This document shows positions 52,567-61,583 of a stretch of DNA of 64,000 bases, piece after piece (position 1 is the first letter of the stretch; every line of letters starts with the position of its first letter). The DNA is from Planctomycetota bacterium (GTDB lineage Bacteria > Planctomycetota > UBA1135 > GCA-002686595), in assembly GCA_016709875.1 (NCBI GenBank), contig JADJLZ010000002.1, forward strand, positions 620,001 through 684,000, in the 5' to 3' direction. The notes below the pieces were generated by a model. The model saw nothing but the letters and a program-made list of their open reading frames with translations. It had not been told where the DNA came from and searched no databases. Both the position numbers and the translations under genes were made by a program.

Positions 52567-53178
52567 CTAGGCCACGAGGCCAGGCACGACCTCGCCGTAG
52601 ACATCCGTCAGGCGGAAGCGCCTGCCCTGCTCGAGGAAGGTGAGCCGCGTGTGGTCGAAGCCGAGCAGGCGCAAGAGCGTCGCGTGCAGGTCGTGCACGT
52701 GTACGGGGTCCTTCGCGATGTTGAAGCCGAACTCGTCGGTCTCGCCGTAGGTGATCCCGCGCTTCAATCCGCCGCCGGTCATCCAGGCGCTGAAGCAGCG
52801 CGGATGGTGGTCGCGGCCGTAGTCGGGCTTCTCCATGTCGCCCTGGATCACGGGCGAGCGGCCGAACTCGCCGCTCCAGACGATCAAGGTGTCGTCGAGC
52901 AGTCCGCGGCGTTTCAGGTCGAGCACGAGCGCGGCGGAGGCCTGGTCGGTGTCCTCGCACTGGATGCGCAGCTGCTCGGGCAGCATGCGGTGCTGGTCCC
53001 AGCCGACGTGGAAGAGCTGGATGAAGCGCACGCCGCGCTCGGCGAGTCGGCGCGCGAGCAGGCAGTTGGCGGCGTAGGAACCGGGCCGGCGCGAGTTCTT
53101 GCCGTAGAGCTCGAAGGATTCGTCGGGCTCGTTCGAGAGGTCGACGAACTCGGGCACGGAGCTCTGCATGCGGAAGGC
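52567..53178 (-). repeat. 612-bp direct repeat, copy 2 (with 50019-50630)
   Basis: The parental copy, inside the intact DUF1501 gene. Identity to 50019-50630 ends at base 53178, at the same codon phase. Confidence 0.9.
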
Positions 53179-53985
53179 GAGCTCGAACTGCGCGATGCGC
53201 GCGCTGACCTCGGGATCGCCCGTGTCGGCGGCGTGTTGCGCGTTGAGCTGTTTGAGATCGTCGAGCTCAGCGCGGCGCACTGCGCGCGAGACGCCGGCAG
53301 GGTTCTCGAGGTAGAGCACGGGATCGTGGCCGGCGCGCAGCTTGACGCCCTGGTATTCGGCCGGCAGGAAGCCCGCGGACCACAGGTGCTCGTAGAGCGG
53401 CTGGTCGCAGGTGCGCGCGACGTCCTTCGAGACCATCACGACGTAGCCGGGCAGATCGCTGTTGACCGAACCGAGGCCGTAGAGCGTCCAGGCGCCGAAG
53501 CTCGGGCGTCCGGCGTTCTGGTGGCCGGTCTGGAAGAAGGTCATCGCGGGCGCGTGGTTGATCTGGTCGGTGTGCAGCGTCTGCACGATGCACAGTTCGT
53601 CGGCGATGCGTGAGGTGTGCGGCAGGAGTTCGGAGAACCAGGCGCCGGACTGGCCGTGGCGCCGGAAACCGAAAGGTGTCGGCCCGAGCTTCTGCGGCTG
53701 GCCCGAGGTCATCGTCGTCACGCGCTGGCCCATGCGCACGGACTCGGGGATCAGCTCGCCACGGCGCGCGAGCAGCAGCGGCTTGTAGTCGAAGAGGTCC
53801 AGCTGCGAAGGCGCGCCGGCTTGCGTGAGGAGGATCACGCGTTTCGCGCGTGCGGGGAATTGCTGCAGCGGCGACTCGCTCGCTTGCGCGAAGGCGTTCT
53901 CGCGCAGGAGCAGCGCCAGCGCGGCGGAGCCGATGCCGGCGGAGGAGCGGCCGAGGAACTGGCGGCGGGTGGAGGAGAAGTCCAT
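52567..53985 (-). CDS. DUF1501 domain protein with Tat signal
   Basis: 472 aa. N-terminal S-T-R7-R8-Q-F-L-G-R with a hydrophobic stretch is a twin-arginine signal, so it is exported folded. The DUF1501 (sulfatase/alkaline-phosphatase-like fold) blocks include L-T-Q-A-G-A-P-S-Q-L-D-L-F-D, H-A-P-A-M-T-F-F-Q-T-G, W-S-G-E-F-G-R-S-P and G-R-D-H-H-P-R-C-F. These genes are widespread in Planctomycetota, usually paired with PSD1 genes as here; the exact role is unknown. ATG at 53985, two bp after the PSD1 stop. Its 3' 612 bp is duplicated at 50019-50630. Confidence 0.9.
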   Translation of the reverse strand: MDFSSTRRQFLGRSSAGIGSAALALLLRENAFAQASESPLQQFPARAKRVILLTQAGAPSQLDLFDYKPLLLARRGELIPESVRMGQRVTTMTSGQPQKLGPTPFGFRRHGQSGAWFSELLPHTSRIADELCIVQTLHTDQINHAPAMTFFQTGHQNAGRPSFGAWTLYGLGSVNSDLPGYVVMVSKDVARTCDQPLYEHLWSAGFLPAEYQGVKLRAGHDPVLYLENPAGVSRAVRRAELDDLKQLNAQHAADTGDPEVSARIAQFELAFRMQSSVPEFVDLSNEPDESFELYGKNSRRPGSYAANCLLARRLAERGVRFIQLFHVGWDQHRMLPEQLRIQCEDTDQASAALVLDLKRRGLLDDTLIVWSGEFGRSPVIQGDMEKPDYGRDHHPRCFSAWMTGGGLKRGITYGETDEFGFNIAKDPVHVHDLHATLLRLLGFDHTRLTFLEQGRRFRLTDVYGEVVPGLVA

Positions 53986-53987
53986 CG

Positions 53988-56189
53988 TCACTCGCGCGAG
54001 AGCGCCTCGTCGAGGTTGAAGAGGATCGTCATCACGCCCGCGAGCGCGGCGATCTCGGCGCGTTCGGACTCGGGCGGATCGGCGCGCTCGCCGGCGCAGG
54101 CGACGACGGAGGCCTCGTCGGGATGCGCGGAGTAATAGGTGCGCAGTGCGGCGAGGCGGGACTCGAGCGTGCGCGCTTCGAGCGCCGAGGGCGGTCGCGA
54201 GAGGAGTTCCTCGAAAGCCCAGGCGATGCGCCCGGTGCCCTCCTTCTGCACGCGCTCCGCGAGCGCGGCGGCGGCCTCCGCGTAGGTCGGATCGTCCATC
54301 AGGGTCAACGCCTGCAATGGCGTGTCGGTGCGGATCACGCGTACGGAGCAGCGCTGGCGCAGCGAGACGTCGAAGAGGTTCGCGGGTGCGGCGGTGCGGC
54401 GCCAGAACGTGTAGAGCGTGCGGCGGTAGAGGTCTTCGCCGTGGCCCTGCTCGTACTTCAGGCGGCCGAAGCTGACGTCCTCCCACACGCCGCCGGGGTG
54501 GTAGGGCTTCACGGGCGGACCGCCGAGCTTCTCGACCAGCAGGCCCGACGTGAGCAGCGCCTGGTCGCGCAGCACCGTTGCCGGGAGACGGAAGCGCGGT
54601 GCGCGCGCGAGCCAGCGGTCCTGCGGATCCGCGGCGTGCTGCTCGGGCGTGCAGGCAGACGAGCGGCGGTACGCGGCGCTCGTCACCATCGAGCGCACGA
54701 GCGCCTTCGTGTCCCAGCCCGATTCGCGGTAGGTGAACGCGAGCCAATCGAGCAGCTCGGGATACTCCGCGCGATCGCCCTGCGCGCCGAAGTTGTCCTG
54801 CGTGCGCACGAGGCCCTCGCCGAAGATCTGCTGCCAAAGGCGATTCGCGGCGACGCGCGCGCTGAGCGGATTCGCGGGATCGACGATCCACTTCGCGAGG
54901 CCGAGGCGGTTCTGTGGTGCGTCGCCAAGGACCGGCAGCGCGCTCGGTGTGCCCGGCTCGACCACTTCGCCGAGAGCGTCCCAGGCGCCGCGGAGATGCA
55001 CGTGCGTCACGCGCGGCTCGGGCCGGTCGCGCATCACCATCACCTTGAGCGCGCGGCCGGCGGAGTCGGTGTACTCGAGCAGCGGCGGCATGTCGCCCTG
55101 CTCGCCGCCGCCGGTCTCGTCGATCGAGTCGAAATAGGCCGAGAAGCGGTAGTAGTCGCGCTGCGGCAGCGGGTCGTACTTGTGGTCGTGGCACTGCGCG
55201 CAGGAGAGCGTCAGGCCCAGCCAGGTCGTCGCGGTTGCGTCCACGCGGTCGCGCACGTAGTCGTTGCGCGACTCCTCGACATCGCGGCCGCCCTCGCCGT
55301 TGATCGGGTGGTTGCGGTTGAAGGCGCTGGCGAGGATCTGGCTCTGCGTCGCGTTCGGAAGGAGGTCGCCGGCGATCTGCTCGAGCGTGAACTCGTCGAA
55401 GCCCATGTTGGAGTTGAAGGCTTCGACGACCCAGTCGCGCCAGGGCCAGGCGGTGCGGTCGGGATCGAGCTGGAAGCCGTTCGAGTCCGCGTAGCGCGCC
55501 GCGTCGAGCCAGGACCAGGCCATGTGCTCGCCATAGCGCGGCGAGGCGAGCAGGCGATCGACCTGCTTCTCGTAGACATCGGGCGCGGTGTCGGCGAGGA
55601 AAGCATCGAGCTCCGCGCGCGTGGGCGGGAGGCCGGTGAGGTCGAGCGACAGCCGGCGCAGCAGCGTGCGCGGGTCGGCTTCCGGCGCAGGCCGCATGCT
55701 GCGCGACTCGAGCGTCGCCTGCACGAAGCGGTCGATCGGGTTGCGGCACGCGGCGAGGTTCTTGGGAGTCGGAGGCTCGACGGCTGCGAGCGGCTGGAAG
55801 GCCCAGTGCCCGCTCCAGGAGGCGCCTTCCTCGATCCATTGGCGCAGGCGCGCGATCTCTTCGGGGCTGAGTTGTCGCTGCGCGGTCGGCGGCGGCATGC
55901 GATCGTCGTCGCTGGTCGAGGAGACGCGCCGGAAGAGCTCGCTCGCTTCCGGATGCTCGGGCTCGACGATGTGCTCGAGCGCCGTCGGCTGGTGGGGGAT
56001 GCCGAAGAGGTCCTCGCGCAGGTCCAGGCGCAGGTTCGCCTTGCGCGTCTCCGCGTCGGGCCCGTGGCAGCGAAAGCACGCGTCCGCGAGGATCGGGCGC
56101 ACGTCGCGCTCGAAATCGAGCGGCGTGCGCGTGTCGCCAGCCGCCGGCGCGGCGAGCGCACCGCAGAACGCGAGGACGGGGAGCAGCAT
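53988..56189 (-). CDS. PSD1-type cytochrome-like protein (DUF1549/DUF1553)
   Basis: 733 aa. Signal peptide, then a planctomycete cytochrome c-like domain with the heme motif C38-F-R-C41-H-G and a distal Met candidate in D-R-M-P-P. DUF1549 follows (L-S-L-D-L-T-G-L-P-P-T, Y-G-E-H-M-A-W-S-W-L-D-A-A-R-Y-A-D), containing a second CxxCH, C-A-Q-C-H-D-H-K-Y-D-P. DUF1553 fills the C-terminus (W-I-V-D-P-A-N-P-L-S-A-R-V-A-A-N-R). Shorter than many PSD1 proteins (about 1000 aa) because the middle domain is reduced to about 60 residues. Redox role at the cell surface is assumed, not shown. Operon with the DUF1501 gene. Confidence 0.9.
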   Translation of the reverse strand: MLLPVLAFCGALAAPAAGDTRTPLDFERDVRPILADACFRCHGPDAETRKANLRLDLREDLFGIPHQPTALEHIVEPEHPEASELFRRVSSTSDDDRMPPPTAQRQLSPEEIARLRQWIEEGASWSGHWAFQPLAAVEPPTPKNLAACRNPIDRFVQATLESRSMRPAPEADPRTLLRRLSLDLTGLPPTRAELDAFLADTAPDVYEKQVDRLLASPRYGEHMAWSWLDAARYADSNGFQLDPDRTAWPWRDWVVEAFNSNMGFDEFTLEQIAGDLLPNATQSQILASAFNRNHPINGEGGRDVEESRNDYVRDRVDATATTWLGLTLSCAQCHDHKYDPLPQRDYYRFSAYFDSIDETGGGEQGDMPPLLEYTDSAGRALKVMVMRDRPEPRVTHVHLRGAWDALGEVVEPGTPSALPVLGDAPQNRLGLAKWIVDPANPLSARVAANRLWQQIFGEGLVRTQDNFGAQGDRAEYPELLDWLAFTYRESGWDTKALVRSMVTSAAYRRSSACTPEQHAADPQDRWLARAPRFRLPATVLRDQALLTSGLLVEKLGGPPVKPYHPGGVWEDVSFGRLKYEQGHGEDLYRRTLYTFWRRTAAPANLFDVSLRQRCSVRVIRTDTPLQALTLMDDPTYAEAAAALAERVQKEGTGRIAWAFEELLSRPPSALEARTLESRLAALRTYYSAHPDEASVVACAGERADPPESERAEIAALAGVMTILFNLDEALSRE

Positions 56190-56215
56190 CGCCCGCCTAG
56201 GCTAGCAGGCGACGG

Positions 56216-57442
56216 TCAGCGCGTCTTCGCGACCGTCTTCTTCACGCCCGCGGCGCCGAGGATCTCGTCCTCGGTGAGCAGGCGCGGCGTCTTCTTGGCG
56301 AGCTCGAGCACCTGCGCGACCTGTTCGTCGGTCGGCTGGACGCCGCGCTTCTCGAGGAAGTAGGTCACGTTCGACTTGCCGCTCATCGGGCCGACGGCGA
56401 TCACCTGCTCCAACCCGACGAGATCCGCCGGGACGCCCGAGTACACGCGGTTGGCGAGCCAGGTGTCGCCCTTCTTGAAGGCCTTGATCACGGCGGCGGC
56501 GTGCACGCCGGTGCCGGTCTCGAAGGCGTCCTTGCCGAAAACGGAGTAGTTGGCGGGGATCGGCAGGCCGACGGCGTCGCTGGCGAGCTTGACGTAGGCG
56601 CCGAGCTTGGAGAGGTCGTTGTCGATCAAGCCCGCGAGGCGCAGGTTGACGAGCAGGAGGTCCATCTCGGTGTTGCCCGCGCGCTCGCCGACGCCCAAAG
56701 CGGTCGCGTGGATGCGCGTCGCCCCCGCTTCGATCGCGGCGAGCGAGTTGGCGAGGCCCAGCCCGCGGTCGCGGTGGCCGTGCCAGTCGATGCCGACGTC
56801 GACCTTCAGCTCCTCGACCAGCTTCTTCACGAAGCCGACGAGCTTGCGCACGCCCGAGGGCGTCGCGTGGCCGCAGGTGTCGCAGATGCAGATGCGCTTC
56901 GCGCCGGCCTCGATCGCGGTCGTGTAGAGCGCGCGCACGTGCTCGGGCTTGGCGCGCGTGGTGTCCTCGGTCACGAACATCGTCGGCAGGCCGTGCTTGA
57001 CCGAGAACTCGACCGCGTCGCGCGAGAGCTTGATCATCGTCTCCATCTCCCAGTTCTCCGCGTACTGGCGGATGGGGGAGGAGCCGATGAAGGCGCACAC
57101 CTCGACCGGCGAACCGGTCGCCTGCACGACGTCCACCACGGGTGCGATGTCGCCGATCACGGTGCGGCAGGCGACGTTGGGCGTGATGCGCAGCGACTTC
57201 ATCTCGCGTACGAGCGTCGTGATGTGCTCGCGCGCGCGCGCGCCGGCGCCGGGCAGGCCGACGTCGGCCGTGTCGATGCCGAGCTGGTCCATCAGGCGCA
57301 CCAACTCGAGCTTCTGATCGAGCTCCGGGTCGCGCGCGGAGGGGCTCTGCAGGCCGTCGCGCAGGGTCTCGTCGTCGAACTGGATCCGTCCGGCCTGCTT
57401 GTCGGGGACGTTCCAGTCGTGGATCAGGTCGTCGTGTTGCAT
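56216..57442 (-). CDS. LeuA-type acyltransferase (2-isopropylmalate/homocitrate synthase family)
   Basis: 408-aa DRE-TIM metallolyase-type enzyme that condenses acetyl-CoA with a 2-oxo acid. D-D-E-T-L-R-D-G-L-Q is the metal/catalytic motif (residues 22-31), W-H-G-H-R-D-R-G-L-G carries the metal His pair, and A-T-A-L-G-V-G-E-R-A-G-N is the family signature. No C-terminal leucine-binding regulatory domain, unlike full LeuA (about 510 aa), so a LeuA2, homocitrate or re-citrate synthase-like role is possible. No leuBCD neighbours. Follows its own -10 box by 29 nt. Confidence 0.83.
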   Translation of the reverse strand: MQHDDLIHDWNVPDKQAGRIQFDDETLRDGLQSPSARDPELDQKLELVRLMDQLGIDTADVGLPGAGARAREHITTLVREMKSLRITPNVACRTVIGDIAPVVDVVQATGSPVEVCAFIGSSPIRQYAENWEMETMIKLSRDAVEFSVKHGLPTMFVTEDTTRAKPEHVRALYTTAIEAGAKRICICDTCGHATPSGVRKLVGFVKKLVEELKVDVGIDWHGHRDRGLGLANSLAAIEAGATRIHATALGVGERAGNTEMDLLLVNLRLAGLIDNDLSKLGAYVKLASDAVGLPIPANYSVFGKDAFETGTGVHAAAVIKAFKKGDTWLANRVYSGVPADLVGLEQVIAVGPMSGKSNVTYFLEKRGVQPTDEQVAQVLELAKKTPRLLTEDEILGAAGVKKTVAKTR

Positions 57443-57471
57443 AGGCGTCGATGGGGAGCGGCGAGCCGCCC

Positions 57472-57477
57472 ATCCTA
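57472..57477 (-). promoter_or_regulatory. possible -10 element of the LeuA-type gene
   Basis: Minus-strand TAGGAT, preceded by GC and followed by G, 29 nt before the ATG at 57442, in the divergent gap 57443-57610. Confidence 0.35.
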
Positions 57478-57598
57478 GCAGGTCCGGCGCGGCTCTTCAG
57501 GGGCGGGAGGCTGCGCGGCGGCCCGAGCGGCCAACGCGAGCGTGCGCGGCACGTACTCGCGGCTCGACGCGCGTTGTGGACGGGACGCGCGAGTGCGT

Positions 57599-57604
57599 AT
57601 GCTG
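57599..57604 (+). promoter_or_regulatory. -10 element just upstream of the aspartate kinase gene
   Basis: TATGCT (4 of 6) ends 6 nt before the ATG at 57611; TTGTGG (57574-57579) 19 bp upstream could be a poor -35. The placement implies a leaderless or very short leader. Confidence 0.4.
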
Positions 57605-57610
57605 CCGGGA

Positions 57611-58954
57611 ATGCCCTTCGATCGCGTGATGAAATTTGGCGGAGCCGCCCTCGCGGACGGCCCGGCCGTGGAGCGCGTCTGCGCGCTGGTCCGCGAGCAA
57701 GGTGGGCCGCGTCCGGCCCTGGTCGTGAGCGCCCACCAGGGTGTCACCGAGATGCTCGACACCGTCGCGCGCTCGGCCGCGGCGGGGATCGCCGAGGGCG
57801 ACCGCGTGCGCATCCGCCACCGCACGCTGCTCAGCCAGCTCGGCCTCGACAGCGAGCTGCTCGACCGGCATTTCAGCGAGTTCTTCTCGTTGCTCGACGG
57901 CATCCAGAAGCGCGGGCAGATGGCGCTCGAGGAGCGCGACCTCGTGCTCTCCTTCGGCGAGCGCATGAGCGCGCGCATCGTGGCGCAGGCGCTGCGTGCG
58001 CGCGGCGTGCTCGCGACGCCGGTGGACGCCTTCGATCTGGGCCTGACGAGCGACTCGGTCCACGGCAACGCGCAGCCGCAACCCGAATCGCTCGACGAAG
58101 TGCGCGAGGCGCTCGAGCAGGTCACCGGCATCCCGGTCGTCACCGGCTTCCTCGCCAAGGACCGCCACGGCAACCTGACCACGCTCGGCCGCAACGGCTC
58201 CGATCTCACGGCGGCACTCGTCGCGGAGGCGGTCGGCGCGTCGGAGCTGCAGCTGTGGAAGGCCGTGGGTGGCCTGATGACCGCCGATCCGCGCCTCGTG
58301 CCCGACGCGCGCGTGATCGACCAGCTCGGCTTCGCGGAGGCGGCCGAATACGCCTTCCACGGCGCTGAAGTGTTGCACGCCGCGGCGCTCGCGCCCGCGC
58401 GCCGCGCGGCGATCAGCGTGCGGCTGCTCGACGTCAATCAGCCCGCGGCTCCCGGCACACGGCTCGACCCGCAGACGCGCGACCACGGCCCATGCGGAAT
58501 CGCGACGCGCAAGCGCATCGTGCGCGTGCTGCTGCCGCTCGGTCCGGAATCCGATCGAGTCACGCGCATCGCGGAGCTCTTCGCGCACTTCGCTCGCAAG
58601 CGCGTCGAGATCGGGCCGCTGCGCCACACGGGCGAACACCTCTCGGTGCTCGCGACGCCCGGTCCCGCGCTCGATCTGGTGCTCGCCGAACTCGGGCGCA
58701 GAGTGCGCGCCGAGACCGAGCTCGCACTCGTGGCAGTGATCGGCCGGCACGGCGGCGACGGCGCGATCGCCGATTCGGCCGTGCGCGTGCTGCTCGAAGC
58801 GGGCATCGAGCCGATCGAGAGCCACGTGGGCAGCCGCGACCTGTCGCAAGCCTTCCTGGTCCGCGCCGCCGACCTCGAACGCGCCGCGCGCGCGCTCCAT
58901 GGAGCCCTGCTGGGTCGGGTTCAGGCCGGCCTCGCGGCGCGCGCCGGCGGATGA
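57611..58954 (+). CDS. aspartate kinase
   Basis: 447 aa; phosphorylates aspartate for lysine, threonine and methionine synthesis. N-terminal M-K-F-G-G-A-A-L (usual K-F-G-G-T-S), L-S-F-G-E-R-M-S-A, G-F-L-A-K-D-R-H-G-N-L-T-T-L-G-R-N-G-S-D (the nucleotide/aspartate loop), and W-K-A-V-G-G-L-M-T-A-D-P-R. Residues about 300-447 form two ACT domains for feedback control. Start chosen at ATG 57611, just before the conserved strand; 23 codons upstream look non-coding. The stop overlaps the signal peptidase ATG (ATGA). Confidence 0.9.
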   Translation: MPFDRVMKFGGAALADGPAVERVCALVREQGGPRPALVVSAHQGVTEMLDTVARSAAAGIAEGDRVRIRHRTLLSQLGLDSELLDRHFSEFFSLLDGIQKRGQMALEERDLVLSFGERMSARIVAQALRARGVLATPVDAFDLGLTSDSVHGNAQPQPESLDEVREALEQVTGIPVVTGFLAKDRHGNLTTLGRNGSDLTAALVAEAVGASELQLWKAVGGLMTADPRLVPDARVIDQLGFAEAAEYAFHGAEVLHAAALAPARRAAISVRLLDVNQPAAPGTRLDPQTRDHGPCGIATRKRIVRVLLPLGPESDRVTRIAELFAHFARKRVEIGPLRHTGEHLSVLATPGPALDLVLAELGRRVRAETELALVAVIGRHGGDGAIADSAVRVLLEAGIEPIESHVGSRDLSQAFLVRAADLERAARALHGALLGRVQAGLAARAGG

Positions 58955-60132
58955 GCGCGGGCTCGCGCCGCTGGCTCTGGGCGCTCGCGATCCTCGCGGG
59001 CCTCCTGTACGCGGCGAAGTCGCTCGTGTGCGGTGTGTACCTGGTCGAGACGGCCTCGATGGAGCCGACCATCCAGGGTTCGCGCCCCGGCGGCGAGCGC
59101 GTGCTCGTCGTCTACGGCGGAGCGCCGCCCGCACGCTTCGATCCTGTGGTGGTGCTGCGCGAGGGCGAAGCCGTTCCGCTCGTGAAGCGCGTCGTCGGCT
59201 TGCCGAGCGAACGCGTGCAGATCGTCGACGGCGATCTGCTGATCGACGGCGCGCGCCTGGGGCCGGATGCGCCGCGGCCGGCCGCGATCCCGGTGTTCGA
59301 CGAGCGCTGGCAGGACCCGAGTGCCGCCTTCCCGATCCCTCAGGCCGCGCAGCCCTTCTGGAGCCTCGCGCACGGCGAATGGAAGCTCGTCGCGCGCAGC
59401 GGCGTGCGCGCGCCGAACCGGCTCGAGTTCTTCGGCGACGTGAAGGATTCCTACCTCGACGCCGAGCACGCACTGGTGGAAGGCGAGATCCCTGTCAACG
59501 ATCTCGCGCTCGCGCTCGACCTCCTGCAGGAGGAGCCCGGATCGCTGGCGAGCTTCTCGCTCTCCGAGGCGGGCGACGTCTTCGACTTCGAGATCGCGCG
59601 CACGAGAGAGGGCAAGCTCGCCGCGCGGATCCTGCGCCGCGGCGAGGGCGATGACGCGGCCCCTGAAATGCTCGCGAGCGCGGAACTGGGGCTGCACGCG
59701 ACGGGTTGGCACCGCGTGCGCGTCTCCAACATCGACAACACGCTGTGCCTGGAGCGCGACGGCCGGCGCGTGCTCGTGGCTCAGTACGAGGAGAACCGCT
59801 TCGCGCGCGAGGACCGGCTGCAGCTGGGACACAGCCTGCTCCCGCGCCTGGCTTTTGGCGGAGCGGGCGGCGAGCTGCACTTCCGCGGCCTGCGCATCGA
59901 GCGCGATCTCTACTACACGCCGCGCGGGGACTACGCGACGCACAAAGCGGAAGGCCTCGGGCCAGCCTCCTATTTCCTGCTCGGCGACAACTCCTCCCAG
60001 AGCCGCGACGGCCGGGAATGGGGCGAGACGAAGGCCCGTGAGCTGATCGGCAGGCCCGTGCGCGTGGTCTGGCCGCTCACGGACTTCCGCGCGATCCAAG
60101 GCGCCGTCCCGCCGCCTCCGCGCCTGCGCTAG
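58951..60132 (+). CDS. lepB: signal peptidase I with a large inserted domain
   Basis: 393 aa. One N-terminal membrane helix (8-28), then the catalytic Ser in E-T-A-S36-M-E-P-T and the general-base Lys in V-P-L-V-K79-R-V-V-G-L-P. The conserved G-D-N-S-x-x-S-R-D-G-R box comes only at about 343, because about 215 residues are inserted after the D-G-D-L-L-I strand. The insert (W-K-L-V-A-R-S, R-V-S-N-I-D-N-T-L-C-L) looks like a beta-sandwich. Box order is intact, so activity is expected. Removes signal peptides at the outer face of the inner membrane. Co-translated with aspartate kinase by ATGA overlap. Confidence 0.9.
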   Translation: MSAGSRRWLWALAILAGLLYAAKSLVCGVYLVETASMEPTIQGSRPGGERVLVVYGGAPPARFDPVVVLREGEAVPLVKRVVGLPSERVQIVDGDLLIDGARLGPDAPRPAAIPVFDERWQDPSAAFPIPQAAQPFWSLAHGEWKLVARSGVRAPNRLEFFGDVKDSYLDAEHALVEGEIPVNDLALALDLLQEEPGSLASFSLSEAGDVFDFEIARTREGKLAARILRRGEGDDAAPEMLASAELGLHATGWHRVRVSNIDNTLCLERDGRRVLVAQYEENRFAREDRLQLGHSLLPRLAFGGAGGELHFRGLRIERDLYYTPRGDYATHKAEGLGPASYFLLGDNSSQSRDGREWGETKARELIGRPVRVVWPLTDFRAIQGAVPPPPRLR

Positions 60133-60201
60133 GATGCCCCCACCGGTGCGAAAAACTCCGGAACCCGCCCTGTGCGGCCGGGTTGAAGAGGTTTCGAAGC
60201 C

Positions 60202-60810
60202 ATGCAGAGCGAGTACGACGAGGATCCCGGCGTGCGCTGGATGCGCGCTTGGCAGGCGGGCGACGAGGGAGCTTTCGACGCCCTGGTCGAGGCCTACTCG
60301 CCGCAGGTCTACGCGCTCCTGACGCGCTTCCTCGGCCAGCGCGCGAACCGCGAGGACCTCGTGCAGGAAGTCTTCCTGCGCGTGGTGCGCGCGCGCGAGC
60401 GCTACGAGCCGAGCGCACGCTTCTCGACCTTCCTCTTTCGCATCGCCTACAACATCTCGGTCAACGAGACGCAGCGCGGAATCGCGCGCGAGGCCGGCCG
60501 CGTCGAGCTCGGCGGTGACGCAAACGCGCGTTCCTCGCGCACGCTGGCTGAATTCGAGGACACGCGTGCCGAGGCTCCCGGCGCGGAGCTCGAGCGCGAC
60601 GACGTGGTACGCGAGGTGCGCGCGGCGATCGCGCGCCTGCCCGAGAACCAGCGCATGGCGCTGCTGCTGGCCAAGTACGAGGAGCTTCCCTACAGCGAGA
60701 TCGGCGAGGTGCTCGGCACGAGCGAGAAAGCCGTCAAGTCGATGGTGCACCGCGCGCGCGAGAGCCTGCGCGAGTCGCTCGCGGCGCTGCTCGAGGAGGA
60801 AGAGGCATGA
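60202..60810 (+). CDS. ECF-type RNA polymerase sigma factor
   Basis: 202 aa. Region 2: N-R-E-D-L-V-Q-E-V-F-L-R-V-V, then R-F-S-T-F-L-F-R-I-A-Y-N. Region 4: L-P-E-N-Q-R-M-A-L-L-L and Y-S-E-I-G-E-V-L-G-T-S-E-K-A-V-K-S-M-V. An acidic linker of about 40 residues separates them. No regions 1 or 3, so an ECF factor for an envelope-type stress or signal. TAGGAT at 60130-60135, overlapping the lepB stop, may be its -10. ATGA overlap with a downstream zinc-finger anti-sigma gene. Confidence 0.9.
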   Translation: MQSEYDEDPGVRWMRAWQAGDEGAFDALVEAYSPQVYALLTRFLGQRANREDLVQEVFLRVVRARERYEPSARFSTFLFRIAYNISVNETQRGIAREAGRVELGGDANARSSRTLAEFEDTRAEAPGAELERDDVVREVRAAIARLPENQRMALLLAKYEELPYSEIGEVLGTSEKAVKSMVHRARESLRESLAALLEEEEA

Positions 60811-61568
60811 AACACGACTGCCGCAGCTTCCGCGCAGCGCTCGAGAGCGCGCTCGAATCCCCGCGCGAGGGCGAGCCGCTCGAGAGCCTGTCCTGGAACG
60901 AACACCTGCTCGGCTGCGCCGAATGCCGCGCGCTGCTGGAGTCCGAGGAGGCGCTGGAGACGCTGCTCGAGTCGCTGCCCGCGCCCAAGCTGCCGCCGCG
61001 CCTCGCACGTCGCGTGCTGGCGCGTCTGCGCACGGCCGAACACGCGCGCGAGGACGCGCTCGACCGCCTGCTCGAGCGCGCTGCGCAGACGCAGGCTCCG
61101 CCCGGACTCTCCAGGCGCGTGCTCGCCGGTCTGGAGAGCGCGCGCGCGCAGCCGGCCGAGGGGGCCGCGGAAGCGCGTCTGGATGCGCTGCTCGAGCGCG
61201 CACGCGCGGTCGAAACGCCCGGACACCTTGCGCAGCGGGTGCTCGCGCACGTCGCGGAGGAGCGCGCGCTCTCGCGCAAGCGGCGGCCCGTGTTCGCGCG
61301 GGCCTCGGTGCGCTTCGCGCTGGCCGCTGGCCTGCTCGCGGCCTTCGGCCTGTGGGCGATCTGGCCCGCTCGCGAGGAGCCGGCCAGGACGCGCGGGCTC
61401 GCACAGCTCCCCGACGGCGTCGATGCGCGCATGCTCGAGCACATCGACGTGCTCGAACAGTGGGAGTTGCTGCGCCGCAACGACCTCGATTCGCTGCTCT
61501 CGACGTTGCCGCGCACCGACCAGCTGCTGCTCGAGATGGGCAGCGAGGAGGGAGTGCTCGGCGGCTAG
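60807..61568 (+). CDS. membrane anti-sigma factor with zf-HC2-like motif
   Basis: 253 aa. N-terminal C5 and H33-x3-C37-A-E-C40 form a zinc-binding anti-sigma (ZAS/zf-HC2) motif. Residues 45-160 hold three repeated Leu/Arg-rich units ending in a form of R-V-L-A-x-L/V. One membrane helix lies at about 172-190 (F-A-L-A-A-G-L-L-A-A-F-G-L-W-A-I-W). The C-terminal part (about 60 aa) would be periplasmic. It should hold the ECF sigma at the membrane until a signal arrives. Translationally coupled to the sigma gene. Confidence 0.82.
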   Translation: MKHDCRSFRAALESALESPREGEPLESLSWNEHLLGCAECRALLESEEALETLLESLPAPKLPPRLARRVLARLRTAEHAREDALDRLLERAAQTQAPPGLSRRVLAGLESARAQPAEGAAEARLDALLERARAVETPGHLAQRVLAHVAEERALSRKRRPVFARASVRFALAAGLLAAFGLWAIWPAREEPARTRGLAQLPDGVDARMLEHIDVLEQWELLRRNDLDSLLSTLPRTDQLLLEMGSEEGVLGG

Positions 61569-61583
61569 CGCCGCGGAGAGGCC

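Noticed and set aside
53850..56363. An 837-codon plus-strand open frame over PSD1
   Set aside because: Antisense to the PSD1 gene, which has CxxCH heme motifs and DUF1549/DUF1553 signatures; the plus-strand product has none.
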